A stretch of DNA of 64,000 nt, from assembly GCF_032854445.1 (NCBI RefSeq), contig NC_088297.1, positions 15,367,335 to 15,431,334 of the forward strand, in the 5' to 3' direction. Of this stretch, positions 23,327 to 35,021 are shown piece after piece. How positions within the stretch are numbered: the stretch's first letter is position 1; every line of letters starts with the position of its first letter. Below the pieces are notes generated by a model. That model worked only from the letters and a program-made list of their open reading frames with translations, was not told the origin of the DNA and searched no databases. Origin of the DNA: Liolophura sinensis (lineage: Eukaryota; Mollusca; Polyplacophora; Chitonida; Chitonidae). A program made the position numbers and the translations under genes.

Positions 23327-23555
23327 CCAGCCCTGATAGCACAGCTGGTAGAGCATCCGCTTCGGGAGGGGGGGGGGGGGGGGGGGCGTTAGATCCAGGG
23401 TGAATCCTGGGTCGGGTCACACCTAAGACCTTAAAAAGAGGAAGTTCAGCATGAAGGGGATAGTGCAAGGACTGGTTGACCTGTATCAGTATAATGGCTC
23501 AGACGGGGCGGCTTACTTGCCTTCGGTAAGGCGTCTCAGTGAAGCAGCACTAGAA
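23327..23555 (+). mobile_element. SINE-B, 3' truncated, with a G-run in the head
   Basis: CCAGCCCTGATAGCACAGCT, a run of about 19 G in the anticodon-loop region, GATCCAGGGTGAATCCTGG, GCATGAAGGGGATAGTGC, GTAAGGCGTCTCAGTGAAGC. Confidence 0.9.
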
Positions 23556-25268
23556 GCCCCCCAGGAGAATATTTTCTGTATTTTTCACTGTATTTGGGAA
23601 GTTTCCACTTATATGTATTTCCTAGTAATACGAGACGAAAACATGATATAATAATACATACAGGTGTGATTTTCGTGAATAAAAACTCAGTTGTCAGGTA
23701 TGTTGCTATGTTACATGTATGTGTATACAGAATGAGACACATACACACAGACCGTGTACGTGTGCTATATTACATGTACGTGTACACAGAATGAGACACC
23801 TACACACACGTACACACAGACCGTGTACGAGTCCTGTGTACATAAAATGAGACGCCTACACACACAGACATATGTTCATATTGATGAGGAAATATACAGT
23901 TTAAAACAACCTCTTTAAACTATTTATAGGTATCTATTCTTTTAAACAGGAAGTTAGAAGATATACTTTGACCTGATACATTCCTACCAGAATACTTGGT
24001 TCTCCCACTTGGTTATAACACAAGTTTTGACATGTGCAATAGACAGACAATACCCCATACCTCAGTTATCTGCCCTTTGACCCCTCGTCCAAACTCCATC
24101 TGTACATGTTTGACCTGTGGAGTCAATGATGCCCTACCTGCGCTCGTGCATGTATCAAGCCCTTGACATTAGTGTTACCTGTAAAGTTTACCTGTGTGAC
24201 GATCATTGTGAAGTTTGCAGAGCTGTGACATCATGCCGCTGACGGTGAAAAGGTCTTTTTCCAGCAAGTACTAAAGTGAATTACCTATTTATTTTGTGGT
24301 TCTTACTGTGCAGATGAAATGGACATTTTTTTTGTCTTTTCTTTTTTTTTTTTTCTTCCTAATCTCACTTCTTGCTGACCTGTTTTGTCATGTATAATAT
24401 ATGTATACCTGGACTGCCAGTGCAGTGTTCAGCCCGGTATTAAGTGGTATAGGTCGCAGGTTCAAATCCGCACTCGTTGCTTGTACACGTAATTCTTACA
24501 CGTAACAGTTTTCAGTCTGGATCAAGATGATTGTAGGTGCTTTATTTTGAGAACTCTGGTTTCTGTCACTCATAAATGTAATCAGTGTCATACAATTAAA
24601 AAAAACAGAAACGCTGTATGTGAGTCCAGTGCAAGCAGTGCATGTAGAATAGCATATAAGCAGCATAATATAGCAGTTAAGGTATAGTCCATAGATCTGG
24701 TGTTCAGTATTTGTGTTATTTAAATTTCTCTGTAATACATGCACCTTTGTTTTTTTCTTTTAACCTTGTGCAGTGTTTTTAAATTTACCAGTGTAACTTT
24801 TCTTTTCGGAATCAATCCAAAAATTGAAGGTGAAGAGTAAATTTCCCACCTCATGTATTAAAAATACTTCTATTTGCCAACGATAAACTATTTTGTGAAT
24901 CGCCCAGTAAACTGATGGTTGCCAGAAAACCTCCAAATTTAGAAGCATAAACTGTTCACGTACCGTACTCAATAATTCCATTTTGCATATATGCTATATA
25001 TGCTAAGATAAATCTATCTTTTGCCTGGTTCTGTTTTGAACCTTACAAAGCTGGCTATTTTTGTTGTTTTTGTTTTTTTTTTTCATATTTCTGTACATCT
25101 AAAGCCACATGAGTGATTATTTTCAACTCATCGTCTCTGCACTTGAATTCAGTCCTGCCCACATTTTGACAGGCTTGCTCCATTTTTAATCTTCACAGAT
25201 GTGTTCCTTCCTGCTAGGCACTTGTACTCCTCATATGAACAGTCGACGCATGATTAATACTTGAAGAG
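23556..25268. other. Intronic sequence with short ACACAC/GTACA-rich repeats
   Basis: 23700-23870 has several copies of GAATGAGACAC with TACACAC spacers; the rest shows nothing besides the tRNA-like piece at 24440. Confidence 0.45.
24440..24478 (+). other. tRNA 3'-half-like fragment
   Basis: GGTCGCAGGTTCAAATCCGC looks like a T-arm with B-box, but no matching acceptor or D-arm was found. It is probably the head of an unknown SINE. Confidence 0.3.
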
Positions 25269-25283
25269 ACAACAAATAATTTA

Positions 25284-25427
25284 TTTATTTATTTATTTAT
25301 TTGATTGGTGTTTTACGCCTTACTCAAGACTATTTCACGACGGCGGCCAGCATTATGGTGGGTGGAAACGGGACAGCCCATTGGAAACCCACGATCATCC
25401 GCAGGTTGCTGAGAGACCTTCCCACGT
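25284..25427 (-). mobile_element. SINE-A headless with 15-bp target duplication
   Basis: Flanked by ACAACAAATAATTTA at 25269-25283 and 25428-25442. On the minus strand it begins ACGTGGGAAGGTCTCTCAGC. Confidence 0.95.
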
Positions 25428-25777
25428 ACAACAAATAATTTAACATTAATTGTTTCAGTAGAGAAGTGGAAAGAGACCTAAAGCGTCTACAGCAACCGTT
25501 AATAAGATCAGCTTTTAATCCAGAATTCTTATGAAGCTATGGGAAGCGCCAGGTTAGAGAAACAGGAAAGCATGATGTGGCATCTCATACTCAAGGCGTG
25601 TAACATCAGCAGGAACAGCCATATTCTTGGGTAACAGAAATATGTGAAACTCGCGCAGGAATGGTGAAAATCGATAACTTGGCATCACTTTCGATTCTCT
25701 CAACACGTACGAGTTTGCTTACATTGAAGTGTGATGGTAAAAAGGTATACTTTTCAAAGTGCATGTAAGATACTACA

Positions 25778-26801
25778 TTGCTGCACACAGGTAAACACTG
25801 GGTCTGGTGTTGCCTCTTCTGTTCATGTGTTACCATTCAGAATGTGGAAAGCTATTGTATTGTAGGTACTGTACCGTTCTTGGTATGGAATATAAGCAAC
25901 AAGATGTCACTTCTTTGCTGCACACAGGTAAACACTGGTTCTAGTGTTGCCTCTTCTGTTCGTGTGTTACCATTCAGAATGTTGAAAGCCATTGTATTGT
26001 AAGTACTGTACTTTTCTTGGTACGGAATGTAAGCAACAAGATGTGACTTCATTACTTCACACAGGTAAACACTGGGTCTGGTGTTGCCTCTTCTGTTCAT
26101 GTGTTACCATTCAGAATGTTGAAAGCCATTGTATTGTAAGTACTGTACCGTTCTTGGTACGGAATGTAAGCAACAAGATGTGACTTCATTGCTGCACACA
26201 GGTAAACACTGGGTCTGGTGTTGCCTCTTCTGTTCGTGTGTTACCATTCAGAATGTTGAAAGCCATTGTATTGTAAGTACTGTACTGTTCTTGGTACGGA
26301 ATGTAAGCAACAAGATGTGACTTCATTGCTGCACACAGGTAAACACTGGGTCTAGTGTTGCCTCTTCTGTTCGTGTGTTACCATTCAGAATGTTGAAAGC
26401 CATTGTATTGTAAGTACTGTACTGTTCTTGGTACGGAATGTAAGCAACAAGATGTGAGTTCATTGCTGCACACAGGTAAACACTGGGTCTGGTGTTGCCT
26501 CTTCTGTTCATGTGTTACCATTCAGAATGTTGAAAGCCATTGTATTGTAAGTACTGTACTGTTCTTGGTACGGAATGTAAGCAACAAGATGTGACTTCAT
26601 TGCTGCACACAGGTAAACACTGGGTCTAGTGTCGCCTCTTCTGTTCATGTGTTACCATTCAGAATGTTGAAAGCCATTGTATTGTAAGTACTGTACTGTT
26701 CTTGGTACGGAATGTAAGCAACAAGATGTGACTTCATTGCTTCACACAGGTAAACACTGGGTCTAGTGTTGCCTCTTCTGTTCATGTGTTACCATTCAGA
26801 A
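25778..26801. repeat. 137-bp tandem repeat, about 7.5 copies
   Basis: The unit opens TTGCTGCACACAGGTAAACA and includes GTGTTACCATTCAGAATG and TTCTTGGTACGGAATG. The 137-bp period is not a multiple of three, so the roughly 63-codon ORFs in successive units are separate frames and unlikely to be coding. Copies differ by a few bases. It lies in a presumed intron. Confidence 0.95.
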
Positions 26802-27387
26802 TCAGTACAAAGGTTTCTAAATTTTATAAAGCAGGACCCATTTTGACTTTTTTCAAACTATAAAAATAGTATAATAGTACAGGTATGAGTTTGATGTTCA
26901 GTGAAAGGATAATAATTTGAACTGTTCTTGGTAAATTTGATCAGCAAATATGGATTTTTTGCCAAAAATGGCTGGAATAGCCTCTGTTAGTTCCCGAAAA
27001 CACTGATATCTGTGGTCAGTTATACACGGTACATGTAACTCAACTAAGGTCTACATGTAGGACTCATCTGGTGTCAGTTTTTAGGAAAAGCCTCCTCTTG
27101 AACTCAAGGTTAGATCATGCCTGTTTACACAACGAAATAAACAGTTAACTCATGTGTTGTGTCATTTGGGCCCTGACACAAAATCCCTGACTTAAATTTA
27201 GACCAGCTTATGATGTTACTGGCAGCCAACTCGATGCCATTGCTGAGGTCAAACATGTCAAAACTTGGATTGAAGCCATATTTTTGCATTCTCTGCTACC
27301 ATAAATATACTAAGAGTCTGGCAGCATGGAATTTTGGCTGTTTGAAAGGTCAATAGAACCGAATGTACAGTTTTCTTTAATAACTAA

Positions 27388-27728
27388 GATTGAAGTCAGG
27401 AGACCTGGGATCAAACCCGGGTCGGGCCATACCAAAGAATTTAACGATGATACTTGTTTCGAGCTCGTTTGGTGCTCAGCATAAAGAGGTTAGAGCAAGG
27501 AAACAGGACGGTTTGGCCCAGTGTCGGTATAATGTGAATGGGTGGGGTGTCATGTCTGGTGTCATCGGCATGATACTTCAGCGGCACCAGCACTTTGGCG
27601 GCGTGCATGGACTCGCCCTGCCACAAGAAGACACAGTACCGGTATATGTACATACACCCAAGGACTCCTTCTCCTATTTGACTGAAAAAGTGCCAGGTAC
27701 GACGTTAAACCCAAAGCATGCATGCATA
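27388..27728 (+). mobile_element. SINE-C, nearly full length
   Basis: GGGATCAAACCCGGGTCGGG (B-box), GAGCAAGGAAACAGGACGG, GGTGTCATGTCTGGTGTC, CATGGACTCGCCCTGCCAC and tail GTACGACGTTAAACCCAAA. Confidence 0.9.
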
Positions 27729-27904
27729 CACATGTATAGTTAATTTAAGGAGGATAACTGTCAAATTTTACACTTTGCTCTTTCTGAACGCCCTCATGGA
27801 CAAAACACCAACACAGTGTAGACACAGTGTATACAATTTCATTCTTTATACGACCCCACCATTAAGCAGAGCAGAGTATTATGTTACAGCATTCTTGTCA
27901 GTCA

Positions 27905-28495
27905 GTATTTGTGTCCGGGTTGTATCTCCAATTGTTTTCCACAGAGAATTTTATTTTTTGCTGGATACATAGATACACAAATGATGATGTGTCATGACTC
28001 ACATTTGTGCTTTTCCGCAGTTGTCATGGTTACCAGATTGCTATTTCCCTATATATACTCTATAAATAGTTATGATTTCGTCTCCAACAGTTTTCCACAT
28101 AGTTTGAATTTTTTTCGTGGATACAAAGATCCACAGATGACGATGTGTCGCAACTCACATATGTCCATTTCCGCAGTTGTCATGGTAACCAGGTAGCCAT
28201 TTTCCTCATGTGTTTTATATAAATAGGTATGATTTCGTGTCCAGGCTACAACTCCAACTGTTTTCCACACAACTGTTTGATGGATACATAAATACACAGG
28301 TGACGAGGTGTCTTGACTCACATATGTCCATTCCGCAGTTGTCATGGTAACCAGATAGCCGTTATATACTACATATACCATATAAATAGAAATGATTTTG
28401 TGTCTCGGTTACAACGCCAAATGTTTCCCACATAAAAGTTTTCATTTTTGGTGGACACATTTGTACACTTGCATGGTTGTCATGGTGACCACATA
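27905..28495. repeat. Roughly 159-bp tandem repeat, about four copies
   Basis: Units begin near 27905, 28070, 28228 and 28388 with GATTTCGTGTCC-like sequence, then CTCCAACTGTTTTCCACA, CACATATGTCCATTTCC and GCAGTTGTCATGGTAACC. Copies are diverged. Confidence 0.85.
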
Positions 28496-28813
28496 CCTAT
28501 CATCAAGACCCATAAAGATTACCCTCAGGGGTTATACTCACCACATTTCTGCTCATATTCTTGTATACATTTCAAACAAATGCATTTGTTGGGGTGTATG
28601 CTGTGTTCATCTGAACTCTGTGTTAAAACATGAAAACAGGCAATATTAGCCAATCAGTATGAACATCAGCTGAAATCATAAAGAAATAGACATGTGTTCC
28701 AGTTTACTGGTTGGTATAATTTTTCAACCTGAAACCAGAAAGTGATGGCGCTGTTTTGATTTTGCAGTCTTATATGTTCCTGCTGAGATTAAGAGACGTC
28801 TCGTAATCCCAGG

Positions 28814-28971
28814 CGTGGGAAGGTGTGGCAGCAACCTGCGGATGGTCATGAGTTTCTCCAGAGCTCTGCCCGGCTTCCTCCCACCATAATGCTGGCCGCT
28901 GTCATATAAGTGATATTCTTGAGTACAGCGTAAAACACCAGTCAAATAAATAAATATATCTTAATCCCAGG
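28814..28971 (+). mobile_element. SINE-A headless with target duplication
   Basis: Flanked by TAATCCCAGG at 28804-28813 and 28972-28981. It starts CGTGGGAAGGTGTGGCAGC. Confidence 0.95.
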
Positions 28972-29671
28972 TTCCAAGCATGACAACCCAGTATGAATGG
29001 TTCAAGACATGTGGTCTTAAAATAGTCTGTAAAAGGATTTTCTATTGCAGAAAATATTGAGAATAAATGATCATGGCATAACGCCACGTCAGCAATATTT
29101 CAGCCATATTGTGACAAGAGAATATATAGGAACCTGCATGCAGACGACATTCATATCATTAATATGAATATTTCACACTGGACTAAATTTGTTAGTCTGT
29201 TGCAGAAAAGTTCATTCAGAGCACTCATTTTTATTTCTGGTTAATTTTCGTGTTTATTACCTTCTGAAGAGAATGTCCCGTTGTAGCCTTCTGCAAACAT
29301 GTGCACGTATACGTTTTAAATCAGAGGGTTGGCCAGAAATCTGATTGTGGGTGTCCAAACATCCCTTTTTGAGGCCATTTGTTATAGTAGGGTGTCCAGA
29401 TTTCATTTTCTCCAATCTCTCATGTTAAAGGTGCTGAAAACAGGGGTGTCCAAATAGCATCAGTTGTCCACCCCCCTCCCCTTTTCCCATCCCCCAGCTG
29501 AACAGGTGGACGGGTATCTGGCTAGCCCTCTGCTGAATGTCCACATAGAGATGTAAATCCTAACACTGCACAAATATGCCAGCTGTGGATGAAATCTTCT
29601 CATGTTTTGAAACAAAAAAAAAACAAACTTCACCAGCGTGACATTGTGGGGGAGAAGAGCCAGCTATGGAC

Positions 29672-29967
29672 AGGTTTATAACATATACATGTAAATTATG
29701 TAGCTAAAAGTTGTAAATCTTCATGCTTGACCACTGACCATGGAACTGAAGGTAAACTGCTTGTGTGTGTAATTTATTCTTGGGCCAGGCTGAGGTTATA
29801 TGATGTAATGGTAATGGTAAAGGTTTATAACATATACATGTAAATTATGTAGCTAAAAGTTGTAAATCTTCATGCTTGACCACTGACCATGGAACTGAAG
29901 GTAAACTGCTTGTGTGTGTAATTTATTCTTGGGCCAGGCTGAGGTTATATGATGTAATGGTAACGGT
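29672..29967. repeat. 149-bp tandem duplication, almost identical copies
   Basis: 29672-29820 and 29821-29967 both run from AGGTTTATAACATATACATG to GGTTATATGATGTAATGGTA with no differences noticed by eye, so the duplication is recent. Confidence 0.92.
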
Positions 29968-31023
29968 ACCTGGTTATGCAACAGGCTTCAGGGGTTATGC
30001 ATGCACCAGAGCTGATAGGCTATGACATGTATGGATAGGTCTGGTGCACAACAACAAGGCCACATGTTCAAATGCAAATACAGATGTACAGCTTGTGCTA
30101 CCAGCTAGCCAGTTACCACTAGACTGGCGTCAAGAGAGGGTTGGGGCCTTCGGTCAGTTTGTATATGGAGTGTAACAGTGGAGAGGATCCATGCAGCCAA
30201 AAGTGCAGGCTTTTATAATAAGTGTAAAACTGGAATTGAGGTCAGCCCATATGTAACTTATTGACATGCGCATGCCTGTAGTCCAGATCTCTACATGTAC
30301 GTTGCAGCTGACCATGCATACATCCCACTGGGACAATTTGCATATACCTTTTCTGGTGTAGGGTCCAGTTTTTATCAGCTGAATACACCAGGGGGGAATT
30401 TACTTGTACCGTTTGGCGCTGTAGGATTGGTTTTAACTGCCTTTTTAGCTGAGTGCACATGGAAGCAGCATTCAACTTCTGGTGAAATCTCACGAGAGCC
30501 ACAGGATTGTGTGAGAATGGGAGTATGACCTATCGCTATAGGGAATTAACCCTGCCGTTTTAACTTTGGACTTTTCGGGTTTTACACGTGCTGTATTCAC
30601 CAGTTACATGTAGGAGATGACATTCAATGGTAAATCATCGGTCTTCATCCCGTTTGTTCTGTAGCTGATCAGTATATTTTTGTGTTGATCATTTTAAGCA
30701 ACAACAACAACAACAAAAGAATTGTTGTCGATTGTTGTTAATTTAATCCCCGTGTAAACTGACATACCTTTCCCCAGAAAGTTCTGAGTGGATCTCGGGA
30801 GATTTCTGTGAAAGGACAATAGGGCTTGTTTATTATAGGAGAAATTTACATATGCAGAGTTGCGGCTTAGTCTTGGTAGACCTGATTGGACAGAAAACCG
30901 GTATTGGGCAAGTAAATAGGAATAAACCAATCACAAAGGCCACTTACTTTATAGCCTAGCTACATGGGTTTTGCTTGGCTCTTTGTTATCACCCAATCAT
31001 TTCCAAGCAGTGAAGATCGAAGA
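29968..31023. other. Intronic unique sequence upstream of candidate exon 1c
   Basis: No repeat family; could include a promoter for exon 1c. Confidence 0.4.
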
Positions 31024-31040
31024 ATGGTTCGCTTGTTCAG
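31024..31040 (+). CDS. Candidate very short first coding exon 1c
   Basis: An ATG in acceptable context (AGAATGGTT) encodes only MVRLF before a strong donor TTCAG|GTAAGA at 31040/31041, leaving two bases (AG) in phase 2. Joined to 34876 it gives MVRLFR-QKAQ. It lies 3.8 kb upstream of that exon. On its own 17 coding bases mean little; the value is that it is the third start in the window with the same phase and a strong donor. Confidence 0.35.
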
Positions 31041-31500
31041 GTAAGAAGATGTTTTTTACACAATCAGCACGTGACAATGCTTTGTGATTTTCTTACATTT
31101 AATATGTAAAACGTTTACTTTGTTATTATTTACATATAATTCACCTACAACCAGCGCCATCTTACATACTTGTACTTCCCTGGGATAGATCAAGCCTTCT
31201 GTGACTTTATTCCCGCCATGCTTTGTTTTCTGTAAACATGTTTTCTAATTATGGTGAATAAATACATGTACAATCAGGTAGTATGGGGCTTTTGTGTGCC
31301 TCTAAAAACAATTCTCTGTAGGAAAAATTGGTCCTTAATTTCCGTCTTCATTTCTCGCAGTCCACAGCATTTTGAGGGTTACTGTAAAGTCTGGGTATCA
31401 GAAGCCTACATGTATGTTTATATAAGTGGTGTAAGCAGAAATAGTGTTATATATACTTTTTACCTAAAATACTCAGAACACATTTTATCCTCTCCGGCTG

Positions 31501-31620
31501 TATGAGGGAAGGTCTTCAGCAACATGCCGATGGTCATGGGTTTCCTCCCACCATAATGCTGGCCCCTCGTCATATAAGTGAAATGTTTTTGACTGCATCA
31601 GTCAAAAAAAAGAATCAATA
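31501..31620 (+). mobile_element. SINE-A headless, diverged
   Basis: TATGAGGGAAGGTCTTCAGC, GATGGTCATGGGTTTCCTCC, ATGCTGGCCCCTCGTCATAT. Confidence 0.8.
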
Positions 31621-34087
31621 TATACTCGATTTACCGGGTTGTGATTGGTCTAGTGATCTTGGAAAATTTGTTTGAGGGACATTTGTTTGCGAAGCAGCCA
31701 GGATACTTAGCTCAAAGTTACTGGAAACCTCTGTGGCCTTTTACTTACCTGTGAAAGCATGTTTTTGTCTTTTTTTTTTTTTTGTTTGTTTTTTGTAAAT
31801 TTGGGGTAAGATACAGTCAATCCGATCTTCTGCTGGAGGTGACCACAATGACATTGTGAAATTGAGCTGCACAGTGATGCCTGACCTGTTATTTCATTTT
31901 CTGTACCAGGTCAGCCTGGTTTTATGTCATAGTGTAGACCCCTGGGGTGGGGCACAGTGCCTTGCTATCAGCTATTGACAGAGCACACCTGGGGACCTTC
32001 ACTGACCTCTGTAAAAAGTCAATTAACCCAAAGTAATACAAAAGGACCCCGCATTTGCATAACACAGTATAATGAGGCGCTGTCAAACCTGGGCTTTGAG
32101 AACAGAGAAACATTGATGACATCTTGGATTTTCACTCCTTGAAGAGCACTCAGTTTGTTGTTTAAGACCTTGATTAATTTCCTGGGACAGTATAGACATT
32201 ATAGTACTTCATTCATTACAACAGCTGGGGGTGGAAGAGAATTGCCCTGCCCAGATCAGTGTGAACCGAAAACTTCATTACTGCTTATCATGCACTGAGC
32301 GGACGGCTGTATCAAGCAAATATTCGTAACTTCAGACATTCAGATGATTCAGTGTAATAATAATTTTAATAATAATAATAATAATAATCAGCTGTATTAT
32401 ATTTTTATGGTTTTTTTTCTTTTTTAAATGATATGTATTATTTGTCTTTTGCTTTAACATTTTCAGGCATGTGTACAAGGTCCATTATTTATAAATGGAA
32501 TCTGATATATTATACCCCTTAAAAAATAAAATAGTTGACCTCGGTTTTTGCTGAGTCAATCACTCTTTTAAGAACTTGAACTTTTTGACCCCTGTGTGCA
32601 CAGTTGTACAAATATAAGTATACATATATGTATACATTGAGGACAAGCTTGCTCCAAAATCACAAGTGGTTGCTGTGTCACTATGGTAACTGTTTTACAA
32701 CTCTTCTAGATTTTAAAATTAGTAAACTTTGTTTGGGACTTTCCCTGGTGTAGCAGGCAACAGTACACTAGTGGGTATACTGTATTTGACTTAAGATCCT
32801 TACCAAAAAGTGTAATTTTACAGTGAAATGAAATATTAATTATCTTTAGTTCAGATTGAATCTTACTTTTCCCTCAAGGAAGGCAGCAAACTTTCAAAAT
32901 AAGCCTTAAAATGTAATTCTAAGAGCAGTTGAACTATCATCATAAAGCAAAATAAGTACCCAATTCCTCAACCTTTTTGCTAATGAAAGAGCAACTTTCA
33001 GTGCAATTTATGCATATTTTATAGTTGATTTTGGTGGGGTTTTTTTTGGTTTTTTTAATGCAGTCAGAATTTAAGGTTATTTAGAGCATGGTTGGCCTTT
33101 ATAGTGCGCAGTGGGACAGAGAGGCAGCTTGTATGGTTGATAAGGAGATTAGTGGAGAGACTGCATGATATAAATGCATTAGTAAAAAAAGGGAAAGCAA
33201 AGTACAACCCTGAAAAAGTAAACAGTGTTGCAGATGTGAGGATAAACAATCTGGCTGGGTCTGGCTGGCAGATGAGTTAATTGTGCTTGGTGACCTTCAC
33301 CTTTGATCACCTGAAAAGTTTTGTGTTAGGACCGCTGTGTTTTTGTTTACATTGGTACAGTAGCATATGGGACAGCTAGCCCTCTGACATATGCAATAGT
33401 TGGGGGATGACAACCGGTGGGAAATAGGTATTAATAAGTGTCCATGAGCTCACCTGTCATCAGCGGTTCGTTAGTCACAGTACAGGTAGGATATGTGATC
33501 ATTAGTCATATTTGCCACATGTACCTGTATGTGGTAGAATCCAGATTTTTCCGCTGCCTTTTATCAGCGGAGGGTAAATAACACCTGTGCGCTGTGTGCA
33601 TCAGCTTCCAAATGAGTGCTACATCGAACTATGTGTACGGATGACCTGGTGTACCTCCTCAAGTCGTTAACGGGCTGTCATTAACCTTGGATTTTCACCT
33701 CTAAATTGTCACCTGTGGATATCTATCTGATTGGCTGGAATTGAGCTGAGGCGGTTTTCCAAGCGTCATGATGGGGTATACGTACATGTACATGAGGCAG
33801 ATTCTTGCGGCACCATTTCGATACCTGTATGGGTATGTGCTTTATGGGGAAAATGTTTGAGTGGTTGGATTGACACAGCTTATCTGCTAGTGTTCATATC
33901 ATATGATTATTGTCATGACGTAGTCAGGAATTCTTGGGAGTTTTTTTATCTGTAATTGCAGCTGTCCATATTTTTTTTATTCAGTATTATCATGTTGGAA
34001 GATTAGCGTTCTGTACGCCAACCTGGAAGGGATTTTTCTTTTGCTCCAGGACATAATAACTGGCAAATTTTCCAGCTTGCCATTTTA
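31621..34087. other. Intronic sequence
   Basis: An M1 fragment at 32960 and a short (AAT)n near 32360; no exon recognised. Confidence 0.4.
32960..33035 (-). mobile_element. M1 MITE-like fragment
   Basis: CAATTCCTCAACCTTTTTGC, AATGAAAGAGCAACTTTCAG and GCAATTTATGCATATTTTAT match one end of M1. Confidence 0.6.
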
Positions 34088-34101
34088 TTATTGAAGAGTG
34101 A

Positions 34102-34456
34102 GTGAGCGAATGCTTGGGGTTTAACGTCGTACTTAACAATTTTTCAGTCATCTGATGACGAAGGAATCATTAGAGTGCATGTAATGTGCCTCCTTGTTGC
34201 AGGACGGATTTCCACCATTCTTTTATCTAGTGCTGCTTCACTGAGACGCCTTACCGAAGGCAAGTAACCCACCCCGTGCGAGCCATTATACTGATACGGG
34301 TCAACCAGTTGTTGCACCATCCCCTTCATGCTGAATGCCAAGCGAAGAAGTTACAACTTTCTCTTTTAAGGCCTTTGGTGTGACTCGACCGAGGGTTGAC
34401 CCTGGATCTACCACTCCCAAAGCCGATGTCTACCAACTGTTCTGTCAGGGCCGGTG
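34102..34456 (-). mobile_element. SINE-B, full length with 14-bp target duplication
   Basis: TTATTGAAGAGTGA flanks it at 34088-34101 and 34457-34470. On the minus strand: GGCCCTGACAGAACAGTTGG head, GTAGATCCAGGGTCAACCC, GCATGAAGGGGATGGTGC, ATCCGTCCTGCAACAAGGAG and an ACGACGTTAAACCCC tail. Confidence 0.96.
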
Positions 34457-34506
34457 TTATTGAAGAGTGATTATGCTGTGTACATGTACATGGCAGTTTA
34501 TGCTGC

Positions 34507-34695
34507 ATGAAATACAGTTGCAATACATTGTCCTTGGTCTTTTTATTATTCTGGAGACAAAACTACACTGCTTGGGTTAACCAATTTCAGGACTTCACAG
34601 AAAGTATAAATTTATTAGTCTGCACAGAATAATGTTCTGAGAATGTACGTGAATAAACACCTCGCAAACATGCGAAAAAGTTAAGAATGTACCAG
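34507..34695 (-). mobile_element. M1 MITE-like copy, one end missing
   Basis: GGAGACAAAACTACACTGC, GGTTAACCAATTTCAGGAC, TAATGTTCTGAGAATGTACG and CGCAAACATGCGAAAAAGTT. Confidence 0.7.
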
Positions 34696-34875
34696 TTTAT
34701 GTTTGTATATGAACATATGTGTCCATTGACATGATTGCTAAAAAATTTGGGGCACATATTTGTGACTGTGTTTATGTTGGATTGCGTGTGGTAATGAAGG
34801 GTGTGATGATGAGGTCCAGGTTTATATGTATATTGATGTCCAGTACAAGGTTGTTCTTGATGTTGTTGTTTACAG

Positions 34876-35021
34876 ACAGAAGGCCCAGACCAATGACAAT
34901 GTGACAACGGGGAGCTTGTTACCAAGCAGTGGCCCCGCCCTTCACAACGGCCAATCAGGGAGCCAGAAGCAAATCTCCATATCTGTGATAGAGGGCTTAC
35001 GGCCCAGCCCCAAAGTAACAG
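34876..35021 (+). CDS. Probable internal coding exon of the OXR1-type gene (N-terminal region)
   Basis: The exon lies between a good acceptor (pyrimidine-rich tract ending TTTACAG at 34875) and a strong donor (ACAG|GTAAGC at 35021/35022). It takes one base to finish a split codon and ends in phase 1. The reading includes QKAQTNDNVTTGSLLPSSG and ends GLRPSPKVTG; it is polar, Ser/Gly/Gln-rich and likely disordered. The QKAQTNDN stretch faintly resembles the KKQAKQNAETA region near the N-terminus of vertebrate NCOA7, which is weak evidence. All three candidate first exons upstream (ends 16010, 19568, 31040) leave two bases of an Arg codon that this exon completes (AG|A or CG|A). It could belong to another gene, but no other downstream exon was found. 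A SINE-B copy and an M1 copy sit within 780 bp upstream. Confidence 0.65.

Noticed and set aside
25778-26594. Series of 60-76-codon ORFs 137 bp apart
   Set aside because: The period is not a multiple of three and every unit repeats the same frame by descent.
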